This document shows positions 55,704 through 64,000 of a stretch of 64,000 nt of DNA, one piece after another. Every line of letters starts with the position of its first letter. The first letter of the stretch is position 1. Origin of the DNA: Phocoena phocoena. Lineage: Eukaryota; Chordata; Mammalia; Artiodactyla; Phocoenidae. Location of the stretch: contig NC_089240.1 of NCBI RefSeq assembly GCF_963924675.1, positions 116,255,680-116,319,679 of the forward strand. Reading direction: 5' to 3'. The position numbers and the translations under genes were made by a program. Under the pieces are notes generated by a model. The model was not told the DNA's origin, searched no databases, and saw only the letters and a program-made list of their open reading frames with translations.

Positions 55704-56680
55704 TTGGTAGTGTATATATGTCCATGTCACTCTCTCACTTTGTTCCTTCCCCCTCCCCGTGTCCTCAAATCCATTCTCTACGTCTGCGTCTTTATTCCTG
55801 TCCTGCCCCTAGCTTCTTCAGAACCTTGTTTTTTTTTTTCTCTTAGATTCCATATATATGTGTTAGCATACGGTATTTTTTTTTTCTCTTCCTGACTTAC
55901 TTCACTCTGTATGACAGACTCTAGGTCCATCCACCTCACTACAAACAACTCAGTTTCATTTCTTTTTACGGCTGAGTAATATTCCGTTGTATATATGTGC
56001 CACATCTTCTTTATCCATTCATCTGTCGATAGACACTTAGGTTGCTTCCATGTCCTGGCTATTGTAAATACAGCTGCAATGAGCACTGTGGTACATGACT
56101 CTTTTGAATTATGGTTTTCTCAGGGTATATGCCCAGTAGTGGGATTGCTGGGTCGCATGGTAGTTCTATTTGTAGTTTTCTAAGGAACCTCCATACTGTT
56201 CTCCATAGTGGCTGTATCAATTTACATTCCCACCAACAGTGCAAGAGGGTTCCCTTTTCTCCACACCTTCTCCAGCATTTATTGTTTCTAGATTTTTTGA
56301 TGATGGCCATTCTGACTGGTGAGGTGATACCTCACTGTAGTTTTGATTTGCATTTCTCTAATGATTAGTGATGTTGAACATCCTTTCATGTGTTTGTTGG
56401 CAATCTGTATATCTTCTTCTGAGAAATGTCTATTTAGGTTTTCATACACTACCAAATGTAAAATAGATAGCTAGTAGGAAGCAGCCACATAGCACAGAGA
56501 GATCAGCTTGGTGCTTTGTGACCACCTAGAGGGGTGGGATAGGGAGGGTGGGAGAGAGACGCAAGAGGGAGGAGGTATGGGGATATATGTATATGTATAA
56601 CTGATTCACTTTGTTATAAAGCAGAAACTGTCACACCATTGTAAAGCAATTATACTCCAATAAAGATGTTAAAAATAAAA
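55704..56680 (+). mobile_element. L1 insertion with 5' inversion (twin priming)
   Basis: The right part (about 56441-56680) is the L1 3' UTR on the plus strand, ending 'ttatactccaataaagatg' and an A-rich tail. The left part (55704 to about 56440) is the preceding L1 sequence, including the ORF2 C-terminus, on the minus strand. One exact 16-base TSD encloses both (55688-55703 and 56681-56696), so they came from one event. A 12-base L1 segment (atacactaccaa) is present on both sides of the inversion. The ORF2 piece at 55778-56086 (minus) is truncated and non-functional. Confidence 0.92.
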
Positions 56681-56696
56681 TAAAATAGTATTTCTC

Positions 56697-56872
56697 CTGT
56701 GTGTCAGAAGATGCTGTTAATTTATTACCTCCCCTCCATTTCCACCCAGCTATATGCAGTTACCCTGGTATAACTTTTATTAAGTTTTTTTTTAAACCAG
56801 GGTAAACTATACCCACCAGAACTGCCAGTCTTCTGTCTTGTTAGCTAGTATGAGGTGAAGAGCCTAGCCATT
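56697..56872. other. Spacer between two L1 insertions
   Basis: Unassigned sequence. Confidence 0.5.
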
Positions 56873-56887
56873 TTTGAAGGTTGTGCT

Positions 56888-57413
56888 TTTTTTTTTAATT
56901 TATTTTTTCTAAAGTTTAGTTGTTTTATTGACACAATGTTGTGTTAGTTTCTGTTGTACAGCAAAGTGATTCAGTTTTTTTATATATATGTGTGTGTGTG
57001 TGTGTTTATGTACATATACATATATTTATATATATATGTGTATATGTATTCTTTTTCATATTCTTTTCCATTATGGTTTATCACAGGGTATTGAATATAG
57101 TTCCCTGTATTATGCAGTAGGACCTTGTTGTTTATCCATTCCATATATAATAGCTTCCATCTGCTAACCCCAACTTCCCACTCCGTCCCTCCCCCACCTC
57201 TCTCCCCCTTGGCAACCACAAGTCTGTTCTCTATGTCTGTGAGTTTCTTTCTGTTTCATAGTTAGGTTCGTTTGTGTCAATATTTTAGATTCCACATATA
57301 AGTGATATCATATGGGATTTGTCTTTCTGTTTCTGACTTAGTATGACAATCTCTAGGTCCATCCATGTTGCTGCAAACGGCATTTCATTCTTTTTATGTC
57401 TGAGTAGTATTCC

Positions 57414-57449
<36 letters not shown>

Positions 57450-57454
57450 CCACA
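56888..57454 (-). mobile_element. 5'-truncated L1, antisense
   Basis: The plus strand begins with T-rich tail, then 'tgttgtgttagtttctgttg', 'ccttgttgtttatccattcc', 'ctctaggtccatccatgttg' and 'agtagtattccattg', where a TG microsatellite replaces the end. The TSD of 15 bases with two mismatches is at 56873-56887 and 57455-57469. Another TA/TG-rich tract lies at 56980-57040. Confidence 0.88.
57416..57446 (+). repeat. (TG)n microsatellite
   Basis: An uninterrupted TG tract at the truncated 5' edge of the antisense L1, grown from the element's own 'attgtatatatgtgcc'-like sequence. Confidence 0.95.
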
Positions 57455-57469
57455 TTTGAAGGACGTGCT

Positions 57470-58449
57470 CGTAAATAAGCTTTCTCTTATCCTCCATGGC
57501 TGTCTGACAGTTTTCTGGGAAGTTGGCCCATCCACTGATTTATCTAGTGAGTTCATTTGCTACATTTCCAGAGTAAAATGCATAATGTGCATTTCTGATT
57601 TACAAGCTGTGCTTTGTATCTATTTCTTCCAATCTAGAATTTGCTTCGTGGTTAAAAACATCATATTTCCAAGTTAGCAGAGAAATAGATGGAGCGTATG
57701 CTGCTCCAAAAATTTAGGGAGGGGCTATCTCACAACCACTGCTAGGGCTGTTTCATCCCCAATCACCTCATTCTAGAGGTGGTCAGCCTTGCCTAATGTG
57801 TGCATAAATGATCCCAACACCCAAGCAGTACATACCATTTGACCATTAAGATGGTCAAAAGCGTCGATCAACCATTTGTGGTTCTGTTTTGCTTATCATA
57901 TACACATGGCTTCACAGCGTAAAATGTAAAGTTAAAAAGTAATTTTACAGTTCCTTATATTTCATTTCATTTTGTCATATCACCAAGAGCCATTCATAAA
58001 AGAATCTTCATATTCCTATGGCTTAGCCCCTGGTCTTACACAGATCCTGCCTTAGCACTTCGGCTATTTAAAAAAAAAAAATAGGCAATAACCCTCCTGG
58101 ATTAGTGTCCTCTGAGGTGTTTCACTAGATTTGTCAAACTCGCCTTCCCCGTAATACCGCGAGGCTGATAGGTTGGAGGACTTTGGAAGGTGCATATGTG
58201 CACAGCCTTAAGCAAAATATACCCTCACTCACAGTATTAATGACAAAAGGGAAACAAAATGGAATGATTCCATTTGCCTTCAAGCCAGCAAAGGGACTTT
58301 GTTTCTGACCGGCTATGCTTAAGCCCTTGAAATCAAGGCTGCTAATGACAGCGGGACCAGAATTGTGTAAGGTGCTCACGGAGAAGATGCCGCCCACCCA
58401 GCCCAGGAGGCTGGCTGCCCAACGTCAAGGACAGAGCAGGTTATGGCTG
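57470..58449. other. Unassigned sequence
   Basis: About 1 kb without a named feature. An A run lies at 58070-58081. Confidence 0.4.
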
Positions 58450-58570
58450 AAGTACGGGCTCTACCAGTGGCCACTTGGGCCCAAGGCAAGCTGCTTCTCC
58501 TCTCCAGGCTCCTTTTTCTGCAGCTGTAAAAGGAGAGTGTTGGGGTCCTCAGAATAAGTGGGTTTTGATA
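58450..58570 (+). repeat. Probable MIR3 fragment
   Basis: 'cccaaggcaagctgcttctc', 'tttctgcagctgtaaaagga' and 'gagtgttggggtcctcagaa' resemble MIR3. Confidence 0.45.
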
Positions 58571-58591
58571 GGGAGATGACAGATAAGAGAC

Positions 58592-58850
58592 TGTAGAGCA
58601 TCGTGACAAAGAGCATGGGCTATGTAGCCAGGCTGCCTGGCTCTGCCGTTTAGGAGTTGAGCGGCCTGAGGGGAGTTGCTTAAACACTCTGTACCTTCAG
58701 TTTCTTCCTCCAGAGTAAACAGGAAGTTATAGTGCCTACTGCACAGCACTGTCAGGAGAGTGAAATGAACTCATACAGGGAAAGACCTTAGCACACAGGA
58801 CCTGGCACACGGCAAATGCTCAGTAAGTAGTAGCTATTATTACTGGTGGT
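58592..58850 (+). repeat. MIR SINE, near full length
   Basis: 'catcgtgacaaagagcatgg', 'cctggctctgccgtttagg', 'ccttcagtttcttcctcc', 'ggacctggcacacggcaaat' and 'gtagtagctattattac' follow MIR from end to end. Confidence 0.82.
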
Positions 58851-59044
58851 GGTCTGCAAGCTAAGAAAGATCCAGAATTTCTGATTAAGATAATGTCTGG
58901 TTCCGGAGTCCCAGAAAGCCCAAAATATCAGGCACCGCCCCTCCCAGGGCCCCTCAGCCACCCCACTGCTGAATACTAAGTCACTCTCCTCTTCACCTAG
59001 CTGAGCCATTGGTGACTGGAAGGTTCCCCCTCCCTGCCCCCATC
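58851..59044. other. Unassigned sequence
   Basis: No recognised feature. Confidence 0.4.
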
Positions 59045-59205
59045 AGCACACACACCACATACACCCTAACGCCCCCATCCCTTCACAGTGCTTTACCCAA
59101 ACCGGAAGGACATCCACAGGCACACGCAGGTCCACCATATCACACTTCCACACGCACACATCATTCAGAGCATGCTCTCACATACACACACATACACAAA
59201 GTCTC
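59045..59205 (+). repeat. Imperfect CA/CAC-rich simple sequence
   Basis: Repeated ACAC, CACAC and CATACAC units with interruptions. Accidental open frames across it are rich in His, Thr and Pro. Confidence 0.6.
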
Positions 59206-59329
59206 TCTCTCTTGCTTGTTCCAGGACCATTAAATGCAATCATGACATTTCCACATGTAGGCTTAGGGCAGTGGCCCAAGCCTACGGTGTGCCCCAGGAG
59301 GCCGCCTCCCTCACAGCACTCTGCACCTC

Positions 59330-59450
59330 GCCTCTGTTAACAGAAGCGGTGCGCTCCGGCTGGGCTGGCGCTGCCCCCGTGCAGCTAGCTGCCGAGCGCA
59401 CGACCGCGCCTCGCGTTCACTGACCGACTGAGACCGTCGTTACCTGAAGT
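59330..59450. promoter_or_regulatory. CpG-dense patch outside SINEs
   Basis: About 15 CpG dinucleotides occur within roughly 105 bases (59343-59445), far above the surrounding AT-rich DNA, and no SINE is present to explain it. It is too short for a standard CpG island. It may be an orphan regulatory patch, a GC-rich exon remnant or chance. No start site or gene is evident beside it. Confidence 0.3.
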
Positions 59451-60444
59451 TCAAAGCCCTCCTCTTTCCAACTCTGTATGGGCCCCAGATCACAGAAGGA
59501 GTCCCTTCCTGCATCACAATCACTGCCATAATTGCCGATGCAGAGGTCAGAGCAAAATTACAGCGAGAAACACCAGTGATCTATTCTCCTTCCTGAGCCT
59601 CTCCACTGCTTCCGTGACCTGTGTAAACTGTAAGTTGTTCTAACAAACAAATCATGTTCTTCCATAGTTTAAGGTCCGGGTACTAAATATTGGGCCTGAA
59701 GAACATAGCATGTTTGGAGCGCTAACTTATTTGGTTAGCTTGAATTCTCCGCAACACTGGTTCAGGGGCCAAGTCAGTCACTGAGAACAGTGGGAAGCAG
59801 GAAAAGCTGCTAGTGATGGAAATTCAGTTTAAGCAAATGAGTTCCCCCTATTCCAGCTGCCACCTTACACAGTGACCATCCCTTCAAGGTTATCGAACCG
59901 CTATGGAGCACCCTCTAGCCTCAAATTTTCTTTCACTCTGTTAAGACGCTTTCTCTCCACTGCCCTGTCCGTTGATGCACTAGCGCAGCAATGCGGGTGT
60001 CAACGTGCTACAGGAAAAGCACCAGCCCCCAGTAGACCACAGTCCTGCTGGGAGACCTTGTGCCAGACATGTCTCCACTTCTCCCTGGGTAGCAGTTCCT
60101 CCATTGGCTACGTAAAGGTTATAGGCCATGTTCTTGAACTTCCTCTTTGGTGAACTGTCTGAGATTATCATTTGAGCTGTGCTCACTTATTTCTAAGACC
60201 ATACAAGGTCATGTCCTAGATTTGCAAAGTACCCCGGACCTAGGAGCTGCCCCTGTACCTGTAGTCATTCCCTGGACTCCACAGGGTTCACTGATCAGGG
60301 CACTGAGTGAGGGAGTGTGGCTTAAAAGCCTTTACCACTTATAATTGTAAAGCCGCTCTGAAGAAATCAGATCTCAACTTCCACAACTAGAGACACCTGA
60401 AGGCAGAAGCCAGGACTAAAAAGCCCAAGAGCCAGCACGGTGGG
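59451..60444. other. Unassigned sequence
   Basis: About 1 kb with no recognised repeat or gene. The frame at 59872-60153 (93 residues) shows no domain. Confidence 0.4.
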
Positions 60445-60612
60445 GAGGAAGGGGGTTGTTCTTGCGGTCGGAGGACCCAGCTTCTGGTCCTGCTTTGCCA
60501 CCCATCTCCTGGGTGACCCATTTATGTCTCCTCTCAGGACCCTTATTTTTCCTTTTTAAAGAGAGTTGGACTAAATGGTCTCTAAGATCTCTTCCAATTT
60601 TGAGATCTGTTT
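60445..60612 (+). repeat. MIR3-like SINE
   Basis: 'cggaggacccagcttctggt', 'ctcctgggtgacccatttat' and 'gactaaatggtctctaagat' match MIR3. Confidence 0.65.
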
Positions 60613-62532
60613 TTTCTCCTAACGCTTTTACGTAGAATGTAACCCATTCTAGAGTTACACACTCTGTCCCCAGTCCTGGGCCAGTGTTTGGTTGCTAGGG
60701 GAAACAGGCAAGCAGACGTGTATGACAATCCTTCCCGCCCTCACCAGTCACCAAGGGCACATCCGTCCTCCTGACAGTGTCAGCAGGGTCACCTTTGTGT
60801 CTGGACAACAGCACATTCACATTATTTCTTGATTGAATAAGAGCGCCATTGACTACCTGACAGACAAAAAGGCAGTGGGTCCTGCATGACTGCAGTATGC
60901 GCTCCCACTGTCAAGGAAACCATTTGATCATGTGAGCTGATAGATGTGGAGGGGCTGTGTAAAATACAAAGTATGGTGGAAACGGGAGCTGTTATGAAAG
61001 TAGTGAAACACTTATCCAGTGTTCCACTGTGGCTGGTTCTTGCCATTTTTGTTGAAATAGGTAATTGATCTCAGCGTCTACGTAACCACAGGAAGATTAC
61101 CCAGCATGTTGTTTTTATAAGCTCCTTCTTACCTAAGTGAAAGAAAAAAAATTATCTAGCCTTTTTATTCCTGGGGCACTGAATTCAATTTTAGACCTTC
61201 CTTAATAAGAAAATGCCAGCTTTTCTAGCCTGTAATCTGGTTATCTAACATCTTGCTAAAGTGATTAAAACTGATTAAAATGAGGAGGGAACGCTCTTTT
61301 AAAAAAAGAAAGGAAAAAGAAAATGATTGGATTTCTACGCCTTAGGTTACACTTAAGGAAGGATTGAATTAACTTGATCTTGAATGAATAAAGGACACTC
61401 TAAACAATTCTAAATTTATTCCAGGTCTGAACATTGTTTTCTGGAATGCTTCAGCACAAAATGTCACTGTCACTTTTATTTCATAAGCACAGATATCTTT
61501 TAATACATAGATAATGTACTTTATAGAGGCTCTTTAAGAGCATTCACACATGCATAGATATTTATTTACAACTGTTTTTGCCAGACCAAAATAGAAAAGG
61601 CTTAGTTGACTTTCAAGCACTTGCATTTTCCAATTTGAAGACGAGAATTATGACTGCAGAGTACCTCATTTACATAACCAAGAGGTGGCAGTGTTACATC
61701 CATTATGTATTCACTGCACCAAGTATCATTTAACAGTAAAAAAGTGCAACGTGTAAATAAAAATATGTAACAAATATTTCTGTCCTTTTTAAATGGCTGC
61801 TTCAGTGATAGCCACTAAAAACATTCATTAAAGTGTGATGTTTCCTTGTAAACAGCAATCCCCCCTCTCCCCCCAAAGAATCAAAGCTAGGAACCACAAT
61901 TTATTACCACCAGTGAGTTTACTGCAGCTCTGGGAATCCATACACATCCCCTTCAGTAATCACTTGTTTTCTGGTAAAACATTCACCTCCTTCCCAAATA
62001 TAGATAAAAATCAACGTAAAAAAGCAATCACAAGATTCCCCAAAGTAAGAACTTCTATGTAAAAAGCAATTTAGAAAAAAAAGTCAAAGAGTTGAATACA
62101 AACAGCATCCTACACACTGATTATTATCACAGAAAAATAACCATTTGAAATCAAACCCTTTTGGTGACCTCCCAAGGTTGTTTTGAGCATCTGCTAAATT
62201 ATGCCTTGTGACTTGGGTTACAGTCCAATTAAATTTTACCTAAGCTACCTGAATCTGTTCTGTTTTATTTTGGGTTTTCTATTTCCAACCAGTCTAGGAG
62301 ATTGAAAAACAATAACAGCCAAAGCAAGGAACATTTAAAAACTGGAACTGTTGGGCCCCCAGTTTCCTATAAAACTACTCTTGGTGAAAATCAATACCGT
62401 AAATGTATCTGAGCAGTCAGGAATGGATATTTGGAATAGAAGTTCTTAGAAAAGTAGTTTAAATAGAAACTGAGTACTTTACATCTGGCCTTATAGAAAG
62501 TTAGGCAGCTCAAACTTTCTGTCACTCATAGG
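60613..62532. other. Repeat-poor stretch, 1.9 kb
   Basis: No interspersed repeat or gene is recognised. The sequence from 61140 on is AT-rich. Such a gap could be unique conserved non-coding DNA, a distant 3' UTR, or repeats too old to see by eye. Confidence 0.4.
61678..61691 (+). promoter_or_regulatory. CTCF-like core motif
   Basis: ccaagaggtggcag fits CCANNAGRKGGCRS at all fixed positions (the more strict form wants C or G at position 4, here A). It lies in repeat-poor DNA. Binding is not shown. Confidence 0.3.
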
Positions 62533-62546
62533 AAAATACATTATTT

Positions 62547-62656
62547 ATTGGCCGCACCTAGCGGCATGTGGGATCTTAGTTTCCTGACGGGGAATTCCTG
62601 ACGGGGAATCGAGCCCGTGCCCTGTGCATTGGAAGCGTGGAGTCTCAATCACCCCC
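62547..62656 (-). mobile_element. Short CHR/Bov-tA-like SINE, 5' truncated
   Basis: The plus strand reads 'ttggccgcacctagcggc', 'atgtgggatcttagtttcc' and 'cgagcccgtgccctgtgc', the antisense of a short tRNA-derived SINE. A 14-base TSD with two mismatches lies at 62533-62546 and 62657-62670. An exact 14-base tandem duplication (tcctgacggggaat, 62582-62609) occurs inside. The head seen in other copies is missing. Confidence 0.8.
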
Positions 62657-62670
62657 AAAATATGTTATTT

Positions 62671-63624
62671 TAAACCATGAACTACATAGTGCAACATCTC
62701 TAAATGAACACCATCCCCTAGAACTAAACCATTTGAATATTTGGAAATATTTTTATGTTATTTAGATACTTCCGCTACCTATTAGCCCACATCCAGAGTG
62801 TTTGTTGTACAGGTTCTAAAAGTTACCTAAAAACAAATAAAGGCCATTTAGAACATTAGTATCTGACACATACCGAAATATTACGAGCTTTCAATTTCTA
62901 AAAGAAATATTCTATGGAAGAGTCATGAGATTGGCAGTTCTGACTGATTGTGGGCATTTGAATATTTTAGATCTGTCCTTTTTATTTCTTCTTCTGTATT
63001 TCATTTTAAGTCAGAAATTGTGGTTGCGATGGAGAGTACTGAGTACTTTTTTTACATATGGCACAAACAGCAAACATTCAATGTATAGGCTGAGAACCTA
63101 GTCTGGGAAAATTCGATCTATGGACAGGATTCAAAGAGCACATTACGTAGTATTGTGCCAATGGCCACATGAGTGGATCGCAGACTCCCTTCCAATAACT
63201 TCAAAGTGGGCAAGGGTTTCAGTTTCTGAAAAGGGCTGGGGGAGTTAATTTAATTCTTGCAGTCGCCCCTAAGAAATCTTCCAGTTTCATCACTTTGTGG
63301 AATAATTTCTAGTCTCAATTTCATTCTTAATCAAATTGATGCATTATGTTATTTCCTCCAACATGAAAATAACAATGTATTTTAGTGTTTTAATTGAATT
63401 TATATTCTCATCCTGTGTATGAATTCTGTGGTCGTGTCATGATATCTGATGTCTCATCAATCAGGGGCTGATGAGACTATCACCTTCCTCTGTATACAGA
63501 TACTCCTGTCATGCACTGAGATTCTCCCCACCTACCCACCATGCCTCTTATTTTTCCTCCTCACTAAGAGAGTTCTTATTCTGAGGAAAGATATAGGTTG
63601 GTCAAGAAAAGGAGGAATAAACAA
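62671..63624. other. Unassigned AT-rich sequence
   Basis: Nearly 1 kb without a named feature. Confidence 0.4.
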
Positions 63625-63835
63625 GAATAATATCAACATTTATTCGTTTGTTTACAGCATGTCAGGTACTCTGCTAAGAGCTTTACACTGATTATTCTAC
63701 ATGATCCTCACAAGGCCGTTTCAGGTAGATACTATTATTATCCCTATTTGAAAAATGAGAACACTGAGGCTCAGAGATGTGAACTGACTTGCCTAAAGTC
63801 ACACAGCTGGTGAATGCCAAAGACACAACACAGTG
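63625..63835 (-). repeat. MIR SINE
   Basis: 'gcatgtcaggtactctgct', 'ggtagatactattattatcc', 'aacactgaggctcagagatg' and 'gcctaaagtcacacagctgg' are antisense MIR. Confidence 0.8.
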
Positions 63836-63859
63836 CCACTTAAAGGAGGCACCACCACC

Positions 63860-64000
63860 ACCAATAACTTCCATTTACTAAGCATTTTACAAGCATCAGT
63901 TTGTTTAATCCTCACAAACCTCATGAAGCAGGGGCTAGCGTCGTCTCTACTTTATAGATAAGCAAATGGAGACACAAAAGTCATGTAACCTGCATAAGGG
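63860..64000 (-). repeat. Second MIR SINE, running off the window
   Basis: 'gtttgtttaatcctcacaa', 'tctactttatagataagc' and 'agtcatgtaacctgcataag' are antisense MIR. It is in tandem with the preceding one and cut by the window end. Confidence 0.7.

Noticed and set aside
55778..56310. Minus-strand frames resembling reverse transcriptase C-terminus
   Set aside because: These are real L1 ORF2 remnants but truncated and frame-broken. They are listed as part of the L1, not as genes.
57285..57677. Frames with runs of His-Thr or Cys-Val
   Set aside because: Produced by reading the TG/CA microsatellite at 57416-57446.
60685..60705. RFX X-box-like 'gttgctaggggaaac'
   Set aside because: The spacing is one base off the consensus and one half is imperfect. 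Too weak to list.
1..64000. CRISPR arrays, operons, bacterial insertion sequences, riboswitches
   Set aside because: The whole window is mammalian repeat-rich DNA. No regularly spaced repeats or prokaryotic gene layout exist.

Overview
This window is nuclear DNA from a mammal, most likely a toothed whale or dolphin. The clearest evidence is a set of recent tRNA-derived SINEs of the CHR type, which is shared by cetaceans, hippos and ruminants. They have the box-A/box-B-like head, the CpG-rich 'ccgcggagcggctgggcccgtgag' type body (split here only as a description) and an A tail. They sit beside L1 copies whose 3' end reads '...ctgattcactttgttataaagcag...', the cetartiodactyl L1 type. No BovB element was seen, which fits a non-ruminant.

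I could support no protein-coding gene and no functional RNA gene. Every long open frame I examined is either inside a repeat (antisense SINE, L1 ORF2 remnant, L2, MIR) or has no recognisable protein character. One short exon-like segment (10821-10924) and several motif-level candidates are given at low confidence. The window is best read as intergenic or deep-intronic DNA.

Layout: 0-8 kb holds an old antisense L1, an LTR-like repeat, an L2 and a recent SINE. 8-16 kb is mostly unassigned sequence with MIR, L2 and old L1 tails, including the exon-like segment and a direct repeat around a bare T run. 16-19 kb has a SINE, an MLT1 LTR, and a hAT transposon split by a retrocopied transcript with its own AATAAA and poly(A). 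20-26 kb has L1, SINE, MER20 and MER5 copies. 27-29 kb has two solo ERVL-type LTRs, each inserted in a MIR. 31-36 kb is an antisense LTR, L1 remnants and a second MLT1-type LTR. 36-45 kb is L2/MIR rich, ending with an inverted pair of octamer motifs. 45-47 kb is an L1 5'-region fragment that hosts three SINEs. 48-55 kb is sparse, with MIRs, one recent SINE and an L3/CR1 relic. 55.7-57.5 kb has two L1s, the first showing 5' inversion (twin priming). 58-64 kb is mostly unassigned sequence with MIRs, a CpG-dense patch, a CTCF-like motif and a SINE.

Repeat family names come from memory of the consensus sequences, not from a search, so boundaries of old copies are approximate (often +/-20 bases). 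Target-site duplications (TSDs) were read directly from the sequence and are more exact.
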